Of a DNA stretch of 24,434 bases, positions 1-5,953 are shown piece after piece. This stretch comes from CAZTAR01 sp043813895. GTDB lineage: Bacteria > Planctomycetota > Phycisphaerae > UBA1845 > UTPLA1. The stretch spans positions 1 through 24,434 of the forward strand of contig JBDRKQ010000217.1 in NCBI GenBank assembly GCA_043813895.1, given 5' to 3'. Each line of letters begins with the position of its first letter. Position 1 is the stretch's first letter. Made by a program: the position numbers and the translations under genes. The notes beneath the pieces are model-generated. The model made no database searches and was not told the origin of the DNA. It saw only the letters and a program-made list of their open reading frames with translations.

Positions 1-288
1 CCGGAGGCGATGACGTGGCGGGAGCTGTACGCGATCTGCCGTGAGACGCTGCCGGGGGCAAAGCGGTGGAAGCCCATCATCGGCGTGCCCGTGTGGCTGG
101 CGAAGCTGAAGGCCCACACGGCGATGAAGCTGCCACTCGTGCCGCCACGGTTGCGGTTCAACGTGGACCAGGTGCAGATGTCGCAGGAGGACTCGGTGTG
201 CGACACGCGGCCGGTGGAAGAGACGTTCGGCATCAAGCTGCGGGGGTTTCGCGAAGAGTTGGCTCGGTACGCCGGCGTTATCGGATGA
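1..288 (+). CDS. NAD-dependent epimerase/NDUFA9-like protein, C-terminal fragment
   Basis: The reading frame is open from the first base (Pro-Glu-Ala-Met-Thr-Trp-Arg-Glu-Leu) to a TGA at 286-288, so this is the last 95 codons of a gene that begins before the window. The 'PEAMTWRELY' stretch followed by 'LRFNVDQVQMSQEDSV' and a closing 'ETFGIKLRGFREELARYA' resembles the end of atypical short-chain dehydrogenase/epimerase proteins of the NDUFA9 type, which keep a GPE-(hydrophobic)-T-W-x-E-L segment and a Q-x-x-x-(L/S)-x-E-D-(N/S)-V segment. The Rossmann nucleotide-binding half is outside the window, so substrate and role cannot be judged. The internal ATG at 10 is unlikely to be the true start because the homologous stretch extends upstream of it. 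A different Rossmann-fold sugar-nucleotide enzyme is the main alternative. Confidence 0.6.
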   Translation, partial: PEAMTWRELYAICRETLPGAKRWKPIIGVPVWLAKLKAHTAMKLPLVPPRLRFNVDQVQMSQEDSVCDTRPVEETFGIKLRGFREELARYAGVIG

Positions 289-316
289 AGGCGCGTATGG
301 ACAGCAGAATGTGTAG

Positions 317-338
317 CGTCGGCCCCCCGTGGCCGACG
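317..338 (+). repeat. Dispersed palindrome family A, copy 1
   Basis: An 8-bp perfect stem (CGTCGGCC / GGCCGACG) around a 6-nt CCCCGT loop, preceded by GTAG and followed by TGGAAT. The same frame of flanking bases recurs in the other family A copies of this window. Confidence 0.85.
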
Positions 339-350
339 TGGAATCCGTAG

Positions 351-372
351 CGTCCGACCCCCGTGTCGGACG
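351..372 (+). repeat. Dispersed palindrome family A, copy 2
   Basis: Stem CGTCCGAC / GTCGGACG around CCCCGT, again preceded by GTAG and followed by TGG. It lies 12 nt after copy 1 in the same orientation. Relative to copy 1 the stem differs at two positions on each side, and both changes are compensated. Confidence 0.85.
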
Positions 373-477
373 TGGCGATCAGAGCCGCGCGGGTCAGCAA
401 GCGGTCCCGGCAGACTTGGAATGGCCGGCGTACTTGATTGATGAGCGCTCCCTTGCGGTCGCGGCCCTGTTCTTCAA

Positions 478-499
478 CGGCCGACAGGGGCGTCGGCCG
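478..499 (-). repeat. Dispersed palindrome family A, copy 3 (inverted)
   Basis: Stem CGGCCGAC / GTCGGCCG. Read on the minus strand it has the family layout (GTAG before, TTGAA after). It lies just beyond the 3' end of lipM and faces copies 1 and 2. Apart from these three copies the 289-521 spacer shows no supported gene. Confidence 0.75.
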
Positions 500-521
500 C
501 TACAGGAAAACTGAAACTGCT

Positions 522-1394
522 CTACCGCTGACGGCGAATCGTCCAGTCTGCCCCGGCGTAGCGAACTCCAATCTCATCCGCCGCCTCTAGCTCCGCAGCG
601 TGCCACGACTCCTTCGCAAAAGACACACCCAATCTGTGTTCAAACGCGGGGATCAGGTGCGCCGCTGCAAGGCTGAAGTCGATCGATTTCCCGGCAAGGT
701 CGGACCACGTCGCGACCGGTTGCTGCGCGTATCTGCTGCCCAGCATGATCGACCCGTGCTGGAGAATGGCCTGCTTGGTGCGGCGTTGCGCAGAGCCGGC
801 GATCTTGGCGACTGCGTGTCGCTCAATTTCGGGATCACCGTGTGTTCGCGAGGCCGCGCGGGCTGAAGCCCGCGGCTCATCTTCCTTCTCCCGCAGTTGA
901 TCGTCACCTACGCACGGCGCGTCGACGACGACATCCAGACCGTGGCGGCGTGCGAAGCAGAAGAACGGGCCCCGTCGGGCGGAGCCATCGCAGGCGTCAC
1001 TGTCCGTGCCGAGCAGGTGGACGCCGTGCCCGATTGCGGCGATGACGGCCTCGTGTGCGAGGGTGTAGAGGTGGTTCGGCCGGTCGGCGACGAGCGGGTG
1101 CTCCACCGGGACGGTGAGTGAGTAGGTCACTTCGAGATCGTGCAGAATCGCGCCGCCGCCGGTGGTGCGTCGGACGACCGCGAGCTTGCCCGCCGGCGGG
1201 GCCAAATTCTCGTACTCGGCGTAGTCCTGGAAGTACCCGAGCGAGATCGTGGGCGGCGACCAGGCATACATGCGAAGCACGGGCGGCGCGCCGTGCCCTG
1301 TGCACGTCTCCAGGAGCGCTTCATCGCGGGCCATGTTGAGGGGACCGGCCAGAGGCTCGTCGATGATAAGTCGTGCGGCGCCCATGGACGGCAT
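522..1394 (-). CDS. lipM: Octanoyltransferase/lipoate-protein ligase family protein (LipM-like)
   Basis: This 290-residue protein belongs to the BirA/LplA cofactor-transferase fold. Family members move octanoyl or lipoyl groups onto lipoyl-domain lysines; the glycine cleavage H protein encoded at 9520-9900 is a plausible acceptor. Visible motifs are the substrate-binding RRTTGGGAILHD (about 75-86), the PFFCF segment with Cys146 at the position of the LipM acyl-thioester cysteine, and K197-I-A-G-S-A-Q followed by LQHGSI. The cysteine favours transferase (LipM) over ATP-dependent ligase (LplA). Between the cysteine block and KIAGSAQ there are about 40 residues where the family usually has far fewer, and residues 173-181 are encoded by a palindromic repeat (853-878). 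The frame stays open through it. Starts at 1394 or 1385 (Met4) are both possible and neither has a clear ribosome binding site. A TATAAT lies just upstream. Confidence 0.8.
   Translation of the reverse strand: MPSMGAARLIIDEPLAGPLNMARDEALLETCTGHGAPPVLRMYAWSPPTISLGYFQDYAEYENLAPPAGKLAVVRRTTGGGAILHDLEVTYSLTVPVEHPLVADRPNHLYTLAHEAVIAAIGHGVHLLGTDSDACDGSARRGPFFCFARRHGLDVVVDAPCVGDDQLREKEDEPRASARAASRTHGDPEIERHAVAKIAGSAQRRTKQAILQHGSIMLGSRYAQQPVATWSDLAGKSIDFSLAAAHLIPAFEHRLGVSFAKESWHAAELEAADEIGVRYAGADWTIRRQR
853..878 (-). repeat. Palindrome family B inside lipM
   Basis: On the minus strand this reads GAGCCGCGGGCTTCAGCCCG followed by CGCGGC; the core stem is CGCGGGCT / AGCCCGCG around two bases (857-874). 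It matches the arms of the large inverted repeat at 20437-20529 except for one A-T pair there that is G-C here. It is translated in frame as residues 173-181 of the LipM-like protein. Confidence 0.85.
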
Positions 1395-1408
1395 ATTACG
1401 GCGGGATC

Positions 1409-1421
1409 GCGACCGATTATA
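1409..1421 (-). promoter_or_regulatory. Possible -10 element for lipM
   Basis: A perfect TATAAT reads on the minus strand at 1421-1416, 22 nt upstream of the lipM start codon at 1394. No good -35 hexamer sits 17 nt further upstream (CCCTAC), so this is a weak call resting on the -10 match and its position in the divergent 98-nt gap. Confidence 0.3.
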
Positions 1422-1492
1422 GACGTGCCGCGGGATTGTAGGGCGGTGGAGACGGCCTATGTGGTAGGATTGAGTGGGGCGGAGCGGCGATC

Positions 1493-2317
1493 ATGAGTGG
1501 TTACACAAGCGATCTGCGAATTCACCTCGCGATCTGCCCGACAAGGACGGACGACGCGGCATTGCTCAGGGAGATTGCAGCGGTGACCGGTATGACAGCC
1601 TACGATCTTCGGCTGCGGCTGAAGAGCGAGCTGCCCAGGTCCGTGATTTGTTGCGACTCGATCGAAGAGGCGGAAGAGAAGGCGGCCCGTCTCAACAGGC
1701 TGGGACTGAGCACGCTGGTCTATCGACAGGAGGACTTGCCGCCGCTCGCGCCGCTGCGGATCCGGCGTCTGAAGCGATCCGGCCAGCTCTTCCGGTTTGA
1801 GGGGCGCGGCGATGTTGCACAGGAGATGCCGGCGGGCGAGATCATACTGATGGTCTACGGAAAGCGGACCATGACGACCACGACTACAGAGATGGATGTG
1901 GGCCGAAAGTTCAGTGCCGGGTACTCGGTGATGGCGGGATACCCTGTCTCTCGCTACTCGGCGAACGTTACCTCCAAACTCTCACGCGAGGATGAACATT
2001 TCCTGATGGCATACACGCTCGATGCGGCGGCTCCAGCGATCGAGTTCGCCCAAGGATGCATGGACTTCTCGTGCCTGGGGAGCCGGAAAGCGCGGACTCG
2101 AATAGAAAACATTCAGATTCTCGTGTCCACGCTGCAAAAGCTGCTGCCGGCGGTACCGGTGGACCTGCGCCTGTTGAAGGGCCAGAGCGACAATTCGGAA
2201 TCCGCCTTCTACAACCGTCGGTTGGTTTCGGATTCCAGTTCCGCCTACGCCACTTTGATCTTCTGGCAGTATCTAGCTGAGCGGAACGGGCGACGGCACT
2301 TCACGGCGCGGCGGTGA
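1493..2317 (+). CDS. Unrecognised protein with an L7/L12-C-terminal-like N-terminal segment
   Basis: A 274-residue soluble protein with no signal peptide or membrane segment. I do not recognise the whole protein. Residues about 8-75 (LREIAAVTGM...LRLKSELPRSV...SIEEAEEKAARLNRLGL) have the rhythm of the ribosomal L7/L12 C-terminal or ClpS-like fold: helix with 'TGM', a 'P.(S/P)V' strand, then a helix 'EEAE...L...G'. The remaining about 200 residues contain 'FRFEGRGD', a strand 'EIILMVYGKR', a run of threonines (TTTTT near residue 127) and 'QYLAERN' near the end. GGAG at 1481-1484, 8 nt before the ATG, supports the start. The next gene begins 19 nt after its stop, so cotranscription with the glycosyltransferases is likely. 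Nothing here shows that they share a function. Confidence 0.75.
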   Translation: MSGYTSDLRIHLAICPTRTDDAALLREIAAVTGMTAYDLRLRLKSELPRSVICCDSIEEAEEKAARLNRLGLSTLVYRQEDLPPLAPLRIRRLKRSGQLFRFEGRGDVAQEMPAGEIILMVYGKRTMTTTTTEMDVGRKFSAGYSVMAGYPVSRYSANVTSKLSREDEHFLMAYTLDAAAPAIEFAQGCMDFSCLGSRKARTRIENIQILVSTLQKLLPAVPVDLRLLKGQSDNSESAFYNRRLVSDSSSAYATLIFWQYLAERNGRRHFTARR

Positions 2318-2336
2318 GGCCGTATCTTGTTCCACC

Positions 2337-3572
2337 ATGTCCGTGATCTCCACGACCCTGTGCTACCCGTGTCCTTCCGCGCCGACGCAGGGCATCTTCA
2401 TCCAACGTCGTTTGCGGGAGATTCATCGCCTGATGCCGGTAAGGGTCGTCGCACCGGTTCCGTGGTTTCCGCTCGTCAGGCGGATGAGATGCGATCCCTG
2501 TTGTGGCGTTGAGGATGAACCGCCTGTGTGGCGACCGCGGATGTTCTACGTGCCTGGCATGATGAAGAGGCTGGATGCTGCGTTCTACACACGGGCGTTT
2601 GAACGGGGACTGGCCCGGGCCATGGCGAACGCCGCCCGGCTGTCTAGCGCCCACCGTCAATCGCCAGCCAATCGTCAATCGTCAATCCCCAATCATCAAT
2701 TGATCGAGGCACACTTCGTCTGGCCTGACGGCGTGGGGGCGTGGCGGGTCGCGCGGAATACGGGGATTCCATTCGTCTGCACCATTCGCGGGAAGCTGGT
2801 CAGTCAGATTGCGGACCCGTCAAAGCGGCGGCTGATTCGGCAGATGCTGCGGGATGCCGACGCCCTGATCGCGGTCTCGCAGTCGCTGGCGAACTTGGCC
2901 AACGAAGTGGCCGGGCGCGATCTCGGCGTTCGAGTGATTCCGAACGGGGTTGACACGCAGATGTTCCGGCGTTTTGGGAAAACGGGGCATGGGTCGTCGG
3001 AGGATGCCAGGTACGTCATTTCTGTGGGGCACATTCAAGAGTTGAAGGGCTTTCATCGACTGGTCGAGATTTGGCCGGAAGTACGGCAGCGGGCGGGGGA
3101 CGTGCGTCTGCGGCTCGTCGGTGGCGCCGCGGGGGAGCCGGCATACGAGCGTCGCCTGAGGCGGCAGATCGACGGCTCGGGCCTTGGGCCGTGCGAGGGG
3201 CCCAGCGGCGCGGTGACGCTGCTGGGGCGGCGAAGGCCCGATGAGATCGCGGAGTTGCTAAACGCGGCGGACCTCTTCGTGTTGGCCAGTCGATCGGAGG
3301 GGTGGAACAACGCAATCGTCGAGGCGTTGGCGTGCGGATGTCCCGTCGTGGCGACGGACGTGGGCGGGAATCGCGAGATCGTGAACGATCCGGCGTTAGG
3401 GTCGTTGGCACTGTTGGGAGATCGTGCAGCCTTGACAAAGGAGATCTGCCGGGCGTTGGCGAGGGATTGGGACCGCGAGGCCATTGCGGCCGTCGGCGGG
3501 CAGCGCGATTGGCAACAGGTCGCCCTCGAATGCGTCGATGTATTCAAGTCCGTATTGAGCGCGAAAGCCTGA
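2337..3572 (+). CDS. Glycosyltransferase, GT4 family (GT-B fold)
   Basis: A 411-residue retaining-type GT-B glycosyltransferase, likely using a nucleotide sugar to build a surface polysaccharide or glycolipid at the cytoplasmic face of the membrane. The N-terminal half starts MSVISTTLCYP...GIFIQRR and includes VVAPVPWFPL, then LIEAHFVWPDGVGA and GIPFVCTIRG. The C-terminal half has RVIPNGVD, SVGHIQELKGFH and the diagnostic E-x7-E in SEGWNNAIVEALACGCPVVA, followed by TDVGGNREIV. Just before LIEAHF, residues about 104-122 (SSAHRQSPANRQSSIPNHQ) are low-complexity and are encoded by a run of 7-nt repeats (2658-2703), probably an in-frame insertion. No Shine-Dalgarno sequence is obvious before the ATG. 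A second glycosyltransferase follows after 45 nt. The exact sugar and acceptor cannot be read from sequence. Confidence 0.88.
   Translation: MSVISTTLCYPCPSAPTQGIFIQRRLREIHRLMPVRVVAPVPWFPLVRRMRCDPCCGVEDEPPVWRPRMFYVPGMMKRLDAAFYTRAFERGLARAMANAARLSSAHRQSPANRQSSIPNHQLIEAHFVWPDGVGAWRVARNTGIPFVCTIRGKLVSQIADPSKRRLIRQMLRDADALIAVSQSLANLANEVAGRDLGVRVIPNGVDTQMFRRFGKTGHGSSEDARYVISVGHIQELKGFHRLVEIWPEVRQRAGDVRLRLVGGAAGEPAYERRLRRQIDGSGLGPCEGPSGAVTLLGRRRPDEIAELLNAADLFVLASRSEGWNNAIVEALACGCPVVATDVGGNREIVNDPALGSLALLGDRAALTKEICRALARDWDREAIAAVGGQRDWQQVALECVDVFKSVLSAKA
2658..2703 (+). repeat. 7-nt repeat array (CAATCNN) inside a glycosyltransferase gene
   Basis: One CAATCGC (2658-2664), a 4-nt interruption, then five consecutive heptamers at 2669-2703: CAATCGT, CAATCGT, CAATCCC, CAATCAT, CAATTGA. 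The same heptamer family fills the two spacers around the biotin carboxylase gene (21335-21411 and 22771-22867). Here it is translated in frame within the GT4 enzyme. Confidence 0.85.
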
Positions 3573-3587
3573 AGGACGAAACCTGAG

Positions 3588-3615
3588 TGCTGAAAGCTGA
3601 CAGCTGATAGCTCCC
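3588..3615 (+). repeat. 7-nt repeat array (AGCTGAN) before the second glycosyltransferase
   Basis: Four adjacent heptamers: TGCTGAA, AGCTGAC, AGCTGAT, AGCTCCC. They end 2 nt before the ATG at 3618 and occupy the place where a ribosome binding site would lie. Confidence 0.75.
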
Positions 3616-3617
3616 CC

Positions 3618-4814
3618 ATGCTCGAAGATCGAATCATCATCTGCTTTGCCAGCAACTGGTTTTACGATCCGACGAGCAAGCATCACGTGATGCGGCTGCT
3701 CTCGAAGCGAAACCACGTCGTCTGGGTGAACTACCACGCCTCTCGCAGACCGCGTATCTCGGGCGCGGATGCCGGGGCGGTCGCCGCGAAGCTGCGACAG
3801 TTCATCACAGGTCCGCGTCGCGTGTCGGACTCGCTCACCGTCATCACACCGCTGGTCGTGCCGATGCCGGGCAACCGGGCGGCGGCGGCGGTGAACCGGC
3901 AACTGCTGACGCGGCAGATCAAGTCCGTCTTAAGCGACTTGCCCGACCGGCCTGTGCAGCTCTGGTCGTTCGCGCCGGACGTGGACTACATGTGCGGGCG
4001 ATTCGACGAGGAGTGCGTGGTCTATTACTGCGTCGATGAGTTCAGCCGATTCTCCGGCTACGACGCGGACGCGACGTTGGAAGCCGAGGCGCGTCTGGCC
4101 GCCCGGGCGGACCTCGTCGTGACGACCTCGCGGGCCTTGTACGAAGCCAAGCGGCACCTGAATCCGAACGTTGTCATGGTTCCCCACGGCGTGGACGTCG
4201 AGCATTTCGCTCGGGCGAGATTGCCTGACCTGGCAGTGCCGTCGGACATTGCGAACCTGGAGCGGCCGATCATGGGTTTCTGGGGTTTGTTGCAGGATTG
4301 GCTGGACGTCGAGTTGATCGCAAATGTCGCCTGCCGGCGTCAGCATTGGACGATCGTGCTGATAGGAGAGGTGGCAACGGATGTATCGCCGTTGAGGAAC
4401 CTGCCGAACGTGCAGTTGCTTGGGCGGCGGGAGTATCGTGATCTCCCGGCCTACGCCAAGGGCTTCGACATCGGCCTGATCCCGTTCAAGGTCAACGAGC
4501 TTACTCGCGCGGTGAACCCCATCAAGCTCCGCGAGTATCTTTCGGCAGGGCTGCCCGTCGTCTCGACCGCGCTGCCTGAGGTGGCATCGTATACGCCGCT
4601 GGCCGCGATCTCGCACAATCCCACGGAATTCATCCAGGCGTGTGAAGCGGCGCTGGCGACATCCGACGACTGCGCCACGTCCGTTCCGTCTCCCGCCCCT
4701 AAGGGAACGGCGTACCCAGCGCCCGCGGAAAGACAAGCAGCGATGCAGCGAGAGACCTGGGAATCGAAGATCGAGGAGATATGCGGCTACTTGTCTGTCT
4801 CTGTCCCCCATTGA
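3618..4814 (+). CDS. Glycosyltransferase, GT-B fold (GT1/GT4-like, TuaH-like)
   Basis: A 398-residue cytoplasmic or membrane-peripheral glycosyltransferase. The opening IIICFASNWFYDPTSKHHVMRLLS...NHVVWVNY is typical of a group of exopolysaccharide and teichuronic-acid type glycosyltransferases. It is followed by VVYYCVDEFSRFSGYD, by ADLVVTTSRALYEAK and by VMVPHGVDVEHF, the usual interdomain region. The C-terminal nucleotide-sugar half contains MGFWGLLQDWLDVELI, NVQLLGRREYRDLPAYAKGFDIGLIPF and PIKLREYLSAGLPVVST. The residues after about 350 are proline/alanine-rich and poorly conserved. It is 45 nt downstream of the first glycosyltransferase in the same direction, so the two probably act on the same glycan. 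No Shine-Dalgarno sequence is visible; the leader is a heptamer repeat. Donor and acceptor are unknown. Confidence 0.85.
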   Translation: MLEDRIIICFASNWFYDPTSKHHVMRLLSKRNHVVWVNYHASRRPRISGADAGAVAAKLRQFITGPRRVSDSLTVITPLVVPMPGNRAAAAVNRQLLTRQIKSVLSDLPDRPVQLWSFAPDVDYMCGRFDEECVVYYCVDEFSRFSGYDADATLEAEARLAARADLVVTTSRALYEAKRHLNPNVVMVPHGVDVEHFARARLPDLAVPSDIANLERPIMGFWGLLQDWLDVELIANVACRRQHWTIVLIGEVATDVSPLRNLPNVQLLGRREYRDLPAYAKGFDIGLIPFKVNELTRAVNPIKLREYLSAGLPVVSTALPEVASYTPLAAISHNPTEFIQACEAALATSDDCATSVPSPAPKGTAYPAPAERQAAMQRETWESKIEEICGYLSVSVPH

Positions 4815-4841
4815 AAAGGTGGAGCCCCCCGCGAACTCGGC

Positions 4842-5318
4842 TCACATTAATCGCTCTCGGATCGCCTCCAGTTCCATTGCTGCCTGGATGTCCTTCGGAC
4901 GGCCCATCGCCCGCTTGGCCTCGATGAGGGCATCGAGCGATAGGACGCTGCAAGCCCCGCCGGCGATGTCCATCGTAACGCATCGCCGAGAAACCAACCC
5001 GAAGTCGCCGAGCCCGGTAACCTCCGAGAGGAAATCGACCTGGCCCCAGTCAGAGAGGATGTAGATGTTCTTACACCCCTCCAGTTTCGCAGGGTGCAGG
5101 GGTACCGGGGGACGATCAGGGTGCATCCGCCATCGCGGGTTCAAGTCGGCAAGAGATGCCATGATTCGAGAGCGGTTCTCGCGAGTCAGGGGAACGCAGA
5201 CGTCGAGGTCTTCGGTAACGAGGCTCGACCCGTGCGCGACCCCGGCCATGCCGCCGATAATGACGAACTCCACCTGGTACTCATTGAGCCGCTTCAGGAT
5301 GTCGAGGGTCGAATCCAT
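4842..5318 (-). CDS. Nucleotidyltransferase-fold protein
   Basis: A 158-residue protein starting at the ATG at 5318 (MDSTLDILKRLNEYQVEFVIIGG). The motif VIIGGMAGVAHGSSLVTEDLDVCV has the family layout GG-x-A-x-x-x-H-G-x(4)-T-x-D-(L/I)-D, with two acidic residues expected to bind metal. Later segments (VDFLSEVTGLGDF; LSLDALIEAKRAMGRPKD) match small DNA polymerase beta-like nucleotidyltransferases of the DUF6036/AbiEii-related kind, which often end in a helix with 'L(I/E)AKRA.GRPKD'. Its start overlaps the end of the upstream 80-residue gene by 38 nt in another frame, which suggests translational coupling. A longer TTG start at 5354 is possible but less likely. Such genes occur alone, in MNT/HEPN-like pairs, or as antitoxin-like partners. 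No HEPN partner is visible, so no toxin-antitoxin claim is made. Confidence 0.75.
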   Translation of the reverse strand: MDSTLDILKRLNEYQVEFVIIGGMAGVAHGSSLVTEDLDVCVPLTRENRSRIMASLADLNPRWRMHPDRPPVPLHPAKLEGCKNIYILSDWGQVDFLSEVTGLGDFGLVSRRCVTMDIAGGACSVLSLDALIEAKRAMGRPKDIQAAMELEAIRERLM

Positions 5319-5523
5319 AGTATCCCTCGCCGGCTGCGCGCATTGCCCGGACAACTGCGAGTGCCTGGGCGTGGCGATTCAATCGTTCCGTCGGCGTCAG
5401 CGTGCGCAGGACCTCGATCTGGCTCATGTCAATGCCGAAATCGATTGCGGCCTGCCACGCCTTGCCCTGGCAAGGTTTGCTCGACGCGCCGGAAGACGAT
5501 TCTCTTTCGCGCGGACCTGACAT
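5281..5523 (-). CDS. Small protein upstream of a nucleotidyltransferase
   Basis: An 80-residue protein from the ATG at 5523. Its second half (MSQIEVLRTLTPTERLNRHAQALAVVRAMRAAGEGYYGFDPR) is a predicted helical segment of a type often found directly before small nucleotidyltransferase genes: 'L(T/P)P.ERL..H...L..V...R.AG'. The first third (RERESSSGASSKPCQGK) is low in order. The start codon overlaps the TGA of the YlbF-family gene (TGATG), and its 3' end overlaps the nucleotidyltransferase start by 38 nt, so the three genes form a tightly coupled unit. Function is unknown; a helper or partner of the nucleotidyltransferase is the most reasonable inference from position alone. Confidence 0.65.
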   Translation of the reverse strand: MSGPRERESSSGASSKPCQGKAWQAAIDFGIDMSQIEVLRTLTPTERLNRHAQALAVVRAMRAAGEGYYGFDPRHPEAAQ

Positions 5524-5861
5524 CACGACTCGGCCTGCTGGACCGCCTCGTCGATTGCGTTGTTGATGCGCGTCATCATCTCCACGTAGTCCGCCTGGTG
5601 TTTCATCATATTCTTGAGCAGCTCGTTGCCGGCGACGGCGGCCTCGCAATCGGCCAGCTTGTGTTTGTCCTCCACCTCGATGGGCTTCTGCTCGACTTCA
5701 AGCCGGCGGATACTGGTGACCTGCTCTTGGTATTCTCCGAGGATTCGCTGGGCCTCAGTGTCGGCGGCGACCTCGCGTGTGGCGTTCATGAAGTTCGAAC
5801 ACCGCGGATGTGCGGCGATCTTCTTGCCCAATTCACGTGCATGAGAGATGATATCTTCCAT
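5523..5861 (-). CDS. YlbF/YmcA-family protein
   Basis: A 112-residue, almost wholly helical protein starting MEDIISHARELGKKIAAHPRCSNF. The layout matches the YlbF/YmcA family: an N-terminal helix, 'A.EV..D.EAQ.ILG.YQ..' (residues 29-45), then a long charged helix and 'NELLKNMM' with 'MTRINNAIDEAV' at the end. In Bacillus, family members form complexes that affect RNase Y-dependent RNA processing. That role is family knowledge and is not shown here, although the gene is divergent from an RNase R gene (92-nt gap). AAGGAA about 10 nt before the ATG is a good ribosome binding site, which decides this start over an upstream in-frame ATG at 5987 inside rnr. Its stop overlaps the next gene's start. 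Confidence 0.75.
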   Translation of the reverse strand: MEDIISHARELGKKIAAHPRCSNFMNATREVAADTEAQRILGEYQEQVTSIRRLEVEQKPIEVEDKHKLADCEAAVAGNELLKNMMKHQADYVEMMTRINNAIDEAVQQAES

Positions 5862-5953
5862 GGTCACTGTTTCCTTATCTTGCGGGCCGGCGGTCTTACC
5901 GTTACAGGCATGGTCGCCTCTTCGGTAGAACTCCGCAACCCCGGGAGTCTGTA

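Noticed and set aside
329..514. A 61-codon open frame downstream of the NDUFA9-like fragment
   Set aside because: It runs through two family A palindromes and ends beside a third, has no ribosome binding site and no recognisable content; it is probably a frame opened by repeats.
1441..1492. Promoter for the gene at 1493
   Set aside because: TTGTAG with TATGTG at 16-nt spacing can be read, but the -10 matches only 3 of 6 positions.
4815..4841. Terminator between the convergent glycosyltransferase and nucleotidyltransferase genes
   Set aside because: Only a 5-bp GAGCC/GGCTC pairing without a T-run can be drawn in the 27-nt gap.
4842..5523. Toxin-antitoxin (MNT/HEPN) pair
   Set aside because: The small partner lacks a HEPN R-x4-6-H motif, and there is no other sign of a toxin; the overlap alone is not enough.
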